NCBI RefSeq assembly: GCF_012910715.1
Contig: NZ_JABBHF010000002.1
Location: forward strand, 191,001 to 255,000
From: Flavivirga algicola
GTDB lineage: Bacteria > Bacteroidota > Bacteroidia > Flavobacteriales > Flavobacteriaceae
DNA: 64,000 nucleotides
Direction of reading: 5' to 3'
Position numbers and translations under genes: made by a program. Under the pieces are notes generated by a model. It had not been told where the DNA came from. It did no database searches and was given only the letters and a program-made list of their open reading frames with translations. Shown here piece by piece: positions 9,167 to 17,196 of the stretch; the stretch's first letter is position 1; each line of letters starts with the position of its first letter.

Positions 9167-9578
9167 AAATCCGCTACTACTCATACACTAGATCATCAGA
9201 CTGTCATTTGCCCCGTCCTGAATAAAGGCTACATAATTTTAAACATTATTTACAAAAACGACAAAGTCATCAGACGGTATTCAGAACTTTTTAAACTAAA
9301 AATTTTAGACGAAAAAATTGATACTGATGGTTTCGGTATTTATAAAAAAGATCCCTTATTGTGTTTAATGACTGAAAACTCAAATGGTGGAGCTTGGGTG
9401 TGGTTGACTTCACAAACTACTGAAAATGGAGAATGGCCACTTGCTTATTATAAATATAGACGACGGAAAACTATATTACAAAGTAAATAGTTTCAAAGAA
9501 TGGGTTCGAATAGCGACAAAATGCAAGTATGAAGTTATTCGAGAATTAGATAAAGACAATAAATTAAATTTAGGATAA
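9167..9578 (+). pseudogene. Frameshifted remnant of a small orphan gene
   Basis: From 9167 one frame is open to TAG 9488-9490 without a usable start. It reads like protein from about 9227 (GYIILNIIYKNDKVIRRYSE, later GGAWVWLTSQTTENGEWPLA). Near 9470 the coding character passes to the +1 frame, which continues DGKLYYKVNSFKEWVRIATK and ends at TAA 9576-9578. One frameshift thus splits an ancestral gene whose 5' end is also missing or replaced. The upstream bases 9130-9225 look unrelated and may be an insertion scar. I do not recognise the family. It lies in a 590-base stretch with no intact gene. Confidence 0.6.
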
Positions 9579-9652
9579 ATAAAAACGCATACAACACTGG
9601 TAGCTGTTACACAACCACTATGTATAACCGTTATGATTAATTAGAAATTAAA

Positions 9653-10282
9653 ATGTCGGATAACGAAATTAAAGTTCAAAAAGATTCTCAAAACAGAGAA
9701 AGCGAAGCCTGGGAAAAGCTCATAAAACTTATTGAAACTGCCAAAGTTGACGAACGACAAGAATTTAACCCAGCCAAAGAATTAGGTTTTGAAATTTGGA
9801 AAGACATAAGGAGTTTACCTAAAGAAATTGGAGAGCTTAATCAAGTAAAACATTTGATGCTTTACGGAAGCAACTTGACACGATTTCCACAAGAAATTGG
9901 AGAAATGGAATCTTTAGAGAAATTCACTCCATATACCTCTTATGGATTAAGATGGTTTCCTTATGAAATAACAAAATGTAAAAAACTTAAAGATAGTACA
10001 GTAAGTACAAGAGCATTATTTGGGAATTTCAAGAATAAGAAGCCATTTCCTGATTTGACTGATAACCCTGTAAATTATTTTGATAACAATAAATGCAGCT
10101 TATGTGGCAAAAGGGAAACTAAAAGTCGATTCGAACAATATTGGTTGTCTATACGGGTTGCAACAGATGTTTTACCATTATTAGCAATTGTTTGTTCTGA
10201 TTCTTGCTTTTCTAAGTTACCAAAACCTGAAGAGGGCTATTATCCGAAGCCACATAAAGGAGGGAAGTTGAAAAAAGAATAA
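9653..10282 (+). CDS. Leucine-rich-repeat protein with C-terminal Cys pairs
   Basis: A 209-residue protein, apparently cytosolic (no signal). Residues 1-50 are charged. Residues about 55-115 hold two to three leucine-rich repeats of the IRSLPKEIGELNQVKHLML kind, with the LP/FP-x-E-I-x spacing found in bacterial LRR proteins. The C-terminal part has a CxxC pair (CSLCGK) and a second pair (VCSDSCF) that could bind zinc. The tail is basic (PHKGGKLKKE). It belongs to the accessory block; the leader sequence resembles that before other orphan genes. A protein-binding role is likely from the fold, with unknown partner. Confidence 0.7.
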   Translation: MSDNEIKVQKDSQNRESEAWEKLIKLIETAKVDERQEFNPAKELGFEIWKDIRSLPKEIGELNQVKHLMLYGSNLTRFPQEIGEMESLEKFTPYTSYGLRWFPYEITKCKKLKDSTVSTRALFGNFKNKKPFPDLTDNPVNYFDNNKCSLCGKRETKSRFEQYWLSIRVATDVLPLLAIVCSDSCFSKLPKPEEGYYPKPHKGGKLKKE

Positions 10283-10307
10283 AAAATCATAACAATTTGT
10301 ATAGTTC

Positions 10308-10331
10308 ATTTGCTCCCTTAAGGAAGCAAAT
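10308..10331. repeat. 24-base near-perfect palindrome
   Basis: ATTTGCT and AGCAAAT flank a CCTTAAGG core with one mismatch each side. It lies between the LRR gene and the sigma factor gene. No T run follows, so it could be a weak transcription pause, an operator, or a protein-binding site. Confidence 0.45.
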
Positions 10332-10372
10332 ACACCATACAAGCGTCGCTAGGCAAAATTCGAAACTAATAA

Positions 10373-11188
10373 ATGAATATTTCGGAATCTGAATTTGAAA
10401 AATTATTTAAGGAAAATCAACCTAAACTAAAGTCTTTTATTTATAGGCTTATAACAAATAATGAAGATGTAGACGACCTATGCCAAGAAACGTTCATCAA
10501 GGCATATAAAAATATCGATGCTTTTAATGGAAATTCAACTTTTAAAACTTGGTTATTTGCCATAGCCAACAATCTTATAAAAGACCATTTTAAAGCTCAA
10601 AAGAGATGGGCAAGGAATGCACAGGATAATTGTAGCCAATCAATAAAGAACTCCACTGAACTACAAAACAAAACAATGAATTTATACGCTGCTGGGAGGT
10701 TTGAAATTAAAAATCATATTGACTATTGTTTTACTTGTGTTATGAAGTACCTACCATTAGAGCGACAGATTGCTATCATGTTAGCAGATATTTACGAGTT
10801 CAAAGTTTCTGAAATTTCTCAAATAATGAACAAAACTGTTGGGAGTGTCAAACACCTTTTGTTAAACGGAAGAAATACTATGAAGAAAGTTTTTGATGAA
10901 GATTGCACTTTGATACACAAAACAGGGGCATGCTGGAAATGCTCTGAATTAAGTAATAGCGGAAACACTAAAGCTAAAACGCAACAGAAAATTGCAAAAC
11001 TTGGAATGGTAAAAGCAAAAAATAAAGGAGCTAACAGGACAAAACTTTATGAATTAAGAACCCAGTTAATAAAAGCCATTAACCCCTTAAACAGCAGCAG
11101 TTTCGAACTGCACAATTTCCTTATCAACCAAACTGATTTTGCAAATAACAAAAACTACCCAAGGATAGATAAAGAATGCGGAGAATAA
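10373..11188 (+). CDS. Variant ECF-like sigma factor with Cys-bearing C-terminal extension
   Basis: Residues 1-75 are a normal sigma-70 region 2 (YRLITNNEDVDDLCQETFIKAYKNI ... FKTWLFAIANNLIKDHF, split here for reading). A spacer of about 50 residues follows, then region 4 (LPLERQIAIMLADIYEF with helix-turn-helix SEISQIMNKTVGSVKHLLLN). A C-terminal extension of roughly 85 residues is added, with a CWKC motif and a basic helical part. Total 271 aa, against about 170-190 for a plain ECF factor. Cys residues in the linker (DYCFTCVM) and tail could sense metal or redox. No anti-sigma gene is adjacent; the SRPBCC gene downstream is a possible target. Confidence 0.75.
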   Translation: MNISESEFEKLFKENQPKLKSFIYRLITNNEDVDDLCQETFIKAYKNIDAFNGNSTFKTWLFAIANNLIKDHFKAQKRWARNAQDNCSQSIKNSTELQNKTMNLYAAGRFEIKNHIDYCFTCVMKYLPLERQIAIMLADIYEFKVSEISQIMNKTVGSVKHLLLNGRNTMKKVFDEDCTLIHKTGACWKCSELSNSGNTKAKTQQKIAKLGMVKAKNKGANRTKLYELRTQLIKAINPLNSSSFELHNFLINQTDFANNKNYPRIDKECGE

Positions 11189-11261
11189 TCTTTTTCATTT
11201 AAAACCCGATCATTTCTTATGCCTTAGTCGTCTAAAGGATAAATAACTAAAATTAAAAGAA

Positions 11262-11713
11262 ATGATTTCAAAAAAAGATTATTCAAAAGAATTACAAGTA
11301 AATGCTTCGCCTAATGTGATTTTTAAGGCTATTACCTATGAAATTGATAAATGGTGGACAATCCATTCTAATATTGCCAATAAATTGAATTCTAAACTTA
11401 CTGTTAGGTTTGGAGAAACTACGATAAAAGAATTGTTAGTCACTAAACTTGAGAAAGACAAAAGTCTTATATGGAAAGTTACCAAAGCTTATATAGATAT
11501 CGAGGAACTTACTATAAAAGATGAGTGGGTAGAAACAGAAATTAAGTGGGAAATCACTCCTGCAAAGCAAGGAAGTTATATTCACTTTATTCACCTAGGG
11601 CTTACGCCAGAATTCCAATGCTACGATGCTTGCGAAGGTGGCTGGAACTTTTTTTAGAGAGCTTAAAAGATTACCTCGAAAAAGGAAAAGGCAGCCCACA
11701 TGGAGTGGCATAA
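11262..11713 (+). pseudogene. SRPBCC/AHSA1-type protein broken by a one-base frameshift
   Basis: The frame opens at ATG 11262 and reads as an AHSA1-like START-fold protein (VNASPNVIFKAITYEIDKWW ... CYDACEGGWNFF) up to TAG 11655-11657. The run of T at 11649-11655 has seven bases. With eight, the frame would continue LESLKDYLEKGKGSPHGVA and stop at TAA 11711, which is the normal end of this family. So one T is missing: a true pseudogene, a slippage-variable gene, or a sequence error. The truncated product lacks only the last helix, which packs over the ligand cavity. Confidence 0.8.
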
Positions 11714-11781
11714 AAACAAGTAAAATGATATTAAGGGGCTGCAAAAATCGCCTCCAAAACATGAAAACCAAATACAAATTT

Positions 11782-11816
11782 AAAAGCCTTAGCATTATTT
11801 ATTTGCTAAGGCTTTT
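11782..11816 (+). terminator. Strong terminator ending the accessory block
   Basis: AAAAGCCTTAGCA and TGCTAAGGCTTTT form a perfect 13-bp stem with a 9-base loop. The 5' arm and flank match the rho terminator at 8175 almost base for base. Confidence 0.85.
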
Positions 11817-11840
11817 AATGTCGTTTAGAAAGTATTTATA

Positions 11841-12203
11841 TTAATATGCCTTTAAAAGATCTCTATATTCTTTCAAGTCTGAAATATTAACTTTGTTTTT
11901 AAGGTTTTTAATCAGGGACAACAAATATTTAAGGCTTTCAACTGGAGAATCGGCTTCCTCTTCTATAACATCTCCCTCTTCATCTAAGGGTTCGTCATCA
12001 AGCGTAGGAATAAGAAATGAATTATTTTCTTCTATATGCTCATAAGTATACCTAAGCACCTTTACAACTAATGGTATTTGCTCTTCTAAGGCGTACGTTC
12101 TTAATTCTTTTATATCGTCAATTAATGTTTCTGTGTTAATCCCAGTTTTATCAAGGTTTTCCAGAATCTTATCGATTAATTTATTTGCTTTTTTATTTTC
12201 CAA
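11841..12203 (-). CDS. Small acidic helical protein, conserved type, unknown function
   Basis: A 120-residue cytosolic protein. Residues 1-70 are helical and mixed-charge (ENKKANKLIDKILENLDKTG). Residues about 68-88 are strongly acidic (LDDEPLDEEGDVIEEEAD), followed by a basic helical end. There is no signal peptide and no motif I know. Composition and codon use match the core genes, so it is likely a real lineage gene and not part of the adjacent accessory block. It is transcribed alone and convergent with the broken SRPBCC gene. Function is not assigned. Confidence 0.7.
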   Translation of the reverse strand: MENKKANKLIDKILENLDKTGINTETLIDDIKELRTYALEEQIPLVVKVLRYTYEHIEENNSFLIPTLDDEPLDEEGDVIEEEADSPVESLKYLLSLIKNLKNKVNISDLKEYRDLLKAY

Positions 12204-12543
12204 AAGGTTGACTATTTGAATGGTTAACTAATTATAATTTGCAAATTTATATTTTTAGAAATCAATTATAGCTATTTTTTTTAAGATTTTGTTTTTTTAA
12301 TATATAACTATTTTTAATAATTTTAATTCATTAAAATTGAGAGAAGAGACCACAAAAAATAGGCATCTAAAAAGTACATTCGATGTTATTCTGAACTTGT
12401 CAAAATATTTTTAAACTACTAATAGTCAATATTAATTTCAACTAATCCCACACAGGAACGCAAAACCGACAAATCAAATTGAGAAGGCTAGCCCTCCTCA
12501 ATGTATTTTAAAAACTTTTAACAATTGTATTGGATAAGTGTTT
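12204..12543. other. Gene-free stretch with decayed repeat
   Basis: 340 bases without a supported gene. Bases about 12340-12420 hold AGAAGAGACC, CTAAAAAGT and CTGAACTTGTC in the same order as the left half of the inverted-repeat element at 42454, so this looks like a degenerate copy. The rest is A/T-rich. The left end would carry the promoter of the acidic protein; the right end the 3' region of the TonB receptor. Confidence 0.45.
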
Positions 12544-14796
12544 TTAATTTAGCTTGTATCTTAATCCGAAAAACAAACGCCTACCTTGGTTAGGTGCATA
12601 AATATATGTTGGGTCAAATGTTAAAGCGTATGGGTTATCTACAGTTGGAACGACATTACCATTGTTGTCAAAAACCACATTGTTATCAAATGGATCACCT
12701 GCACCTGCAATTATAAATGGGTTGCCTCGATTTGGAGTCCAATCTAATACGTTTTTAATACCTCCATAAAATTCAAAATTATTTATCCCATCATAAGTTA
12801 ATTGTAGATTTTGTATACTCCAAATTGGAGACTCGGATTTTCTTGGGTCTAATTCACCTAAAACAGGTAATCTCATAGGACCATAAATATTCCCAGTATA
12901 ATCAATAATAAAATTATAATTGAAGTTTTTATACGACATAGACCAGGTTCCAGAAAATTTCTCTGTTAATATTTGTTGTGCTTTATTGCCATTTTCCTTT
13001 TGTGATACTTCCTGAACCGTAAATCCAGCTACCCCTCTAAAATTACTGGAAAATGTTGCATCTAAATTAATACTGAAACCTAAACTTGTAGCCGAACCAT
13101 CAAGATTATCATAAATTACCTGATTAGGATTTGTATCATAATCTGGCAAAATAGCATTTGTAAAATAGGTATACCAGGCAGAAGCATCGATCCCAATAAT
13201 TTTACCATTTTTCGTATAAAGTTTCTTTAAATAATTCAAGTTTACGTTTAATGATCTTTCAGGTTTTAATGCCTCTTCAATTATCACATCCCGAGATCCA
13301 TTTAATGCAGCATGCTCTTCGGCAAACAGATTAACAACCCTAAACCCCGTACCCGCATTTATCCTAAAAATATCATGCTCTGTAGGTTTGAATTTATAGG
13401 CTAACCTTGGCGTAAAAATATTACCATGTCTTTTATCATAATCATACCTAGCTCCAAGCAATAGTTTATGGGCTTTGTTTATTTTTATCTCATCTTGAAC
13501 GAATACAGAAGGGATTACAATTTCGTCGGCCTGTTCTGTAACGGTTGTATTATCATTATAAAAATTGTAACGCCCAGATAATCCAAAAAGCCAATCATGA
13601 TTTTTATTTGGAACATCCCATGTTAATTGTCCAAAGCCGATTCGCTGTTGAGCCAAATAAAAAGTATTTCCATAAGCAGAATTTTGATCGTGGTCTGAAT
13701 ACGAAAACTGAAACATCATTTTTTCGTCTACTGGTAGCTGATATTTAGCAATTATCTCGTATCGTGATGTATAAATGCTTTCTCCATATACTTCAGAACC
13801 TCCCCTAAATTTAGAATTCCATTGCATTTCTCCCCCCCAACGATCTTCGTAAAAATAACGCCCAGCAACAGAAAACATCCGATTATTTTTTCTTCTGAAA
13901 TCCCATTTTTGAAAAACTGAAATTCTATCTTGTAAAGTAACATCGGTAAAGTTGTCTTCATTATTATCGATGGGGTTAGAATAATTGAAATAGTTAGCCC
14001 CAAAAAGCATATCGACTTTTTCGCCAATCCTTGCCTTAAAACCTAGATCAAAATTCGTCTCTTCCCAATCTGTAGTATAAAAATTGGCAAAAACAATAGG
14101 CGCATTTTCAGGAAGTTTAGTAATTACATTTATCAACCCACCTACTGCTTCACTGCCATATAAGGATGATGCTGGACCTTTTACTATTTCCACTTGCTCA
14201 ATCAAAGAATTCGGTATCCCAGAGAGACCATAAACTGTTGAAAGACCACTTACAATAGGCATTCCATCAATTAGCACCAATGTATAAGGTCCTTCAAGTC
14301 CATTAATATGTATATCTCCAGTATTACAGACACTACAATTTATTTGAGGGCGTACACCATTTATAGTCTGTAAAGCTTCAAATATATTTGGGGTGGGGTT
14401 CTTTTTTAGAAAGGATGGCGAATAAACTTCTACAGGTACAGGACTCTCCAATCTACTTACTGGCTTTAAAGTACCAGTAACCACTACCTCGTTTAAGATT
14501 AGTTCCTCTTCCAACTTAATATTAATTCTTATATTCTGGTCTGCTAAAGAAATTGGTTTTTGAAAAGGCTTAAACCCTGTAAAAGAAGCTACTAAAACAT
14601 AATTTCCTTCAGGAACATTTTTAATGATAAAAGTTCCATCATCTATACTTACAGAACCTTTGTCCGTATTTTTCAAATACACATTTACATAAGGCAAAGC
14701 TTTATTATTACTAGTTACTTTTCCTTCAATATTAAAAGTGTTGTCAGCGCTTAAAGTATTTGATAAAAGAATTGCTATAACTATTAGGTATTTCAT
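12544..14796 (-). CDS. TonB-dependent outer membrane receptor (siderophore or metal type)
   Basis: A 750-residue outer membrane receptor. The signal peptide is MKYLIVIAILLSNTLSA. A carboxypeptidase-regulatory-like beta-sandwich follows (about residues 20-95: NIEGKVTSNNKALPYVNVYL), then the plug domain (EVVVTGTLKPVSRL ... VEIVKGPASSLYGSEAVGGL), then the beta-barrel ending in LFFGLRYKLN. The plug loop INCSVCNTGDIHINGLEGP carries two Cys. That variant is common in receptors of Bacteroidota and is compatible with metal or siderophore uptake. The frame is open nine codons further, but ATG 14796 gives the proper signal peptide. A palindrome upstream (14851) may control it. Substrate unknown. Confidence 0.9.
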   Translation of the reverse strand: MKYLIVIAILLSNTLSADNTFNIEGKVTSNNKALPYVNVYLKNTDKGSVSIDDGTFIIKNVPEGNYVLVASFTGFKPFQKPISLADQNIRINIKLEEELILNEVVVTGTLKPVSRLESPVPVEVYSPSFLKKNPTPNIFEALQTINGVRPQINCSVCNTGDIHINGLEGPYTLVLIDGMPIVSGLSTVYGLSGIPNSLIEQVEIVKGPASSLYGSEAVGGLINVITKLPENAPIVFANFYTTDWEETNFDLGFKARIGEKVDMLFGANYFNYSNPIDNNEDNFTDVTLQDRISVFQKWDFRRKNNRMFSVAGRYFYEDRWGGEMQWNSKFRGGSEVYGESIYTSRYEIIAKYQLPVDEKMMFQFSYSDHDQNSAYGNTFYLAQQRIGFGQLTWDVPNKNHDWLFGLSGRYNFYNDNTTVTEQADEIVIPSVFVQDEIKINKAHKLLLGARYDYDKRHGNIFTPRLAYKFKPTEHDIFRINAGTGFRVVNLFAEEHAALNGSRDVIIEEALKPERSLNVNLNYLKKLYTKNGKIIGIDASAWYTYFTNAILPDYDTNPNQVIYDNLDGSATSLGFSINLDATFSSNFRGVAGFTVQEVSQKENGNKAQQILTEKFSGTWSMSYKNFNYNFIIDYTGNIYGPMRLPVLGELDPRKSESPIWSIQNLQLTYDGINNFEFYGGIKNVLDWTPNRGNPFIIAGAGDPFDNNVVFDNNGNVVPTVDNPYALTFDPTYIYAPNQGRRLFFGLRYKLN

Positions 14797-14850
14797 TTTT
14801 TGGAGTTTTAAACTTTGATCCAAAAATGTTATTTTTATTTAGTCTAAATA

Positions 14851-14864
14851 ATGATAAATATCAT
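14851..14864. promoter_or_regulatory. Candidate CRP/FNR-family operator before the TonB receptor
   Basis: ATGATA-AA-TATCAT is a perfect palindrome 55 bases upstream of the receptor start. Its core TGAT-N4-ATCA matches the FNR-type half-site spacing. It could also be read as a partial Fur-like site. No regulator gene is nearby. Confidence 0.35.
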
Positions 14865-15063
14865 GTTTTACCACTAAAAAAAACTTAGGTAGCTGTAGCT
14901 TTAAATAAATGATATTTGGAATATGTGATATAAATAGAGAAATTACGAGTTACTATTCCATCTTCTGGATATTGAAGAAGTGAATTTAAATTACCAGAAT
15001 AGCTTTCAAGTAATCATAATAATTAAATAAAATCGAAATAAATGTGGTAAAATGTGATACCAT

Positions 15064-15093
15064 AAAAAAAGCTTCCCATTTCTGAGAAGCTTT
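15064..15093 (-). terminator. rpsT terminator
   Basis: On the minus strand AAAGCTTC and GAAGCTTT form an 8-bp stem followed by a T run, 27 bases after the rpsT stop. Confidence 0.8.
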
Positions 15094-15119
15094 CAAATAT
15101 TTTGAAACTTTAAATCTTA

Positions 15120-15371
15120 TTAAAGTGCTGCTATATGCTTAGCTAAACCAGATTTAAGATTAGCAGCTTTGTTTGCATGAATAACATTTTTCTTAGCTAA
15201 TTTATCTAACATAGATACCACAGAAGGAAATAAAGCTTCAGCTTCTTTCTTATCAGTTAACTCACGTAACTTTTTAATAGCATTACGAGTCGTTTTATGT
15301 TGGTACTTATTTAATAAACGCTTAGATTCGTTACTTCTAATTCTTTTTAACGCTGACTTATGATTTGCCAT
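15120..15371 (-). CDS. rpsT: 30S ribosomal protein S20
   Basis: An 83-residue basic helical protein that binds 16S rRNA in the small subunit. The start [19 protein letters not shown] is the family signature, and the three-helix layout to the end (LAKHIAAL) is complete. The length is normal. It lies between its own terminator and the tRNA-Glu gene on the same strand, so the two may share a primary transcript with the tRNA at the 5' side. No oddities seen. Confidence 0.98.
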   Translation of the reverse strand: MANHKSALKRIRSNESKRLLNKYQHKTTRNAIKKLRELTDKKEAEALFPSVVSMLDKLAKKNVIHANKAANLKSGLAKHIAAL

Positions 15372-15397
15372 TTGTTCTTTTTATTATTAAAATATTG

Positions 15398-15469
15398 TAG
15401 CCCGTAGGGGAATCGAACCCCTCTTACCAGGATGAAAACCTGGCGTCCTAGCCGATAGACGAACGGGCC
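15398..15469 (-). tRNA. tRNA-Glu (anticodon UUC)
   Basis: On the minus strand the sequence folds as a full cloverleaf: acceptor arm GGCCCGT with ACGGGCT (terminal G-U pair), D arm, anticodon arm CCAGG-loop-CCTGG with loop TTTTCAT (anticodon TTC), and T arm GGGG-TTCGATT-CCCC. The CCA end is not encoded. It lies between rpsT and proS, both on the same strand. Confidence 0.96.
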
Positions 15470-15618
15470 ATTTGTTTTTTTGAGTGCGCAAATATAAACA
15501 TAAAATTTAAACTTGCAATACTTTCAAATAACTAACAATGTCTCCATTGCGGATGCAAAAATACAACTATTTTTAAATGTCACAATAGCTAGATGATTTT
15601 TTTTGAAAAAAATTTAAT

Positions 15619-17097
15619 TTAGTATGCTTTTGCAAATAACACTCTACCCTGAGAAGGGTTGCCAGAATACACGCAAACACCTTCTTCCGACTTCATTTCC
15701 AAAGGAATACAACGAATAGTAGCTTTTGTTAAGTCTTTAATTTTTTCTTCAGTCTCATTTGTTCCATCCCAGTGGGCTGAAATAAATCCAGTTTTTGTTT
15801 CCAAAACCTCTTTAAATTCTTCAAAAGTATCTACTTCAGTAATGTGAGTATTTCTAAAATCTAAAGCTTTATTAAATAGCGCTTCCTGGATGTCTTTTAA
15901 TAACCCCTCGATAGTTTCTGTTAAATCGTCTAAATTAACCGTTTGCTTGGTCAATGTATCCCGGCGGGCAATTTCTACAGTTTTATTCGCTAAATCTTTA
16001 GGACCAATTGCAATACGCAATGGCACACCTTGCAATTCATGTTGTGCAAATTTTGCTCCTGGTCTATGTGTGGTTCTGTTATCAAATTTCACAGATATAT
16101 TTTTACCTCGCAAATTGCTTAAGATTCCATTCGCAACTTCTGTAATCGCTTTTAAATCTTCTTCGCTCTTATATATTGGCACAATAACAACTTGGTTTGG
16201 TGCCAGGCTTGGCGGTAAAACCAATCCGTTATCATCACTATGGGTCATGATTAATGCTCCCATTAATCGTGTAGATACACCCCAAGAGGTTGCCCAAACA
16301 TAATCTTGCTTACCTTCCTTATTGGCATATTTAACATCAAAAGCCTTTGCAAAGTTTTGCCCCAGAAAATGAGAAGTTCCTGCCTGTAAAGCTTTTCCAT
16401 CTTGCATTAAAGCTTCAATACAATACGTTTCTTCTGCCCCTGCAAAACGTTCACTTTCAGTTTTTACACCTTGCACTACAGGTATGGCCATAAAATTTTC
16501 AACAAAGGTTGCATAAACATTATTCATCAGTTTAGCTTCTTCTAAAGCTTCCGCTTTTGTTTCATGTGCCGTATGCCCTTCCTGCCATAAAAATTCGGCA
16601 GTACGTAAAAATAGACGCGTACGCATTTCCCAACGCACGACATTAGCCCATTGGTTTATTAAAAGTGGTAAATCTCTATAAGATTGAATCCATCCTCTAT
16701 AGGTATTCCAAATGATAGCTTCACTGGTTGGGCGTACAATTAATTCTTCTTCCAGTTTTGCTTCAGGGTCAACACGTAATTTTCCTTCTTTATCGGGGTC
16801 ATTTTGTAATCTATAGTGTGTTACAATAGCACATTCTTTAGCAAATCCTTCTGCATTTTTTTCTTCTGCTTCAAACAAACTTTTAGGCACAAATAATGGG
16901 AAATAAGCATTTTGATGCCCCGTTTCCTTAAACATTTTATCTAATTCTGTCTGCATTTTTTCCCAAATAGCATAACCATAGGGTTTGATAACCATACAAC
17001 CTCTAACTGCCGAATTCTCGGCCAGGTCTGCCTTTACAACCAATTCGTTATACCATTTTGAATAATCTTCTGCTCTGCTGGTAAGTTTTTTACTCAT
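15619..17097 (-). CDS. proS: Prolyl-tRNA synthetase, short archaeal/eukaryal-like type
   Basis: Class II synthetase that charges tRNA-Pro. At 492 aa it is the ProS form lacking the bacterial editing insertion, common in Bacteroidota. Motif 2 appears in [20 protein letters not shown] and motif 3 in the [16 protein letters not shown] region, followed by the anticodon-binding domain and the C-terminal domain ending GRVLFAKAY. The open frame extends 28 codons upstream; ATG 17097 begins the conserved [20 protein letters not shown] and was chosen. It is divergent from the WGWN-rich lipoprotein gene. Confidence 0.96.
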   Translation of the reverse strand: MSKKLTSRAEDYSKWYNELVVKADLAENSAVRGCMVIKPYGYAIWEKMQTELDKMFKETGHQNAYFPLFVPKSLFEAEEKNAEGFAKECAIVTHYRLQNDPDKEGKLRVDPEAKLEEELIVRPTSEAIIWNTYRGWIQSYRDLPLLINQWANVVRWEMRTRLFLRTAEFLWQEGHTAHETKAEALEEAKLMNNVYATFVENFMAIPVVQGVKTESERFAGAEETYCIEALMQDGKALQAGTSHFLGQNFAKAFDVKYANKEGKQDYVWATSWGVSTRLMGALIMTHSDDNGLVLPPSLAPNQVVIVPIYKSEEDLKAITEVANGILSNLRGKNISVKFDNRTTHRPGAKFAQHELQGVPLRIAIGPKDLANKTVEIARRDTLTKQTVNLDDLTETIEGLLKDIQEALFNKALDFRNTHITEVDTFEEFKEVLETKTGFISAHWDGTNETEEKIKDLTKATIRCIPLEMKSEEGVCVYSGNPSQGRVLFAKAY

Positions 17098-17196
17098 ATC
17101 AATTTTTTGGCACAAATATTGTGACTCTGTTAAATAAAAGAATAGTTCAGCAAAACTAACTATTTTTGTTATGTTCAACAATTAAATTCTAGAGAT

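Larger units (their letters stand above)
14797..15119. other. Intergenic region upstream of the TonB receptor, with a short coding-like remnant
   Basis: 323 bases with no intact gene. On the minus strand, 15013-14885 is an open frame of 42 codons without a start, ending TAA (reading QYPEDGIVTRNFSIYITYSK in part). It may be the decayed end of a former gene, or chance in A/T-rich DNA. The FNR-like palindrome at 14851 and the rpsT terminator at 15064 lie in this stretch. Confidence 0.3.

Noticed and set aside
9070-10372. Integron cassette array with attC sites
   Set aside because: The intergenic motifs do not show matching R'/R'' core sites (RYYYAAC and GTTRRRY) around a foldable centre, and no integrase is in the window.
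8210-11830. Prophage or integrative element
   Set aside because: No integrase, transposase, tRNA-linked attachment site or phage gene is present; only the paired terminators and orphan genes suggest acquisition.
11595-11844. Two short overlapping open frames near the end of the SRPBCC gene
   Set aside because: They are shadows; the SRPBCC reading across the T-run frameshift accounts for this DNA.
14885-15013. Small minus-strand gene upstream of the TonB receptor
   Set aside because: No start codon, only 42 codons, preceded by TGA; kept only as a possible remnant within the intergenic entry.
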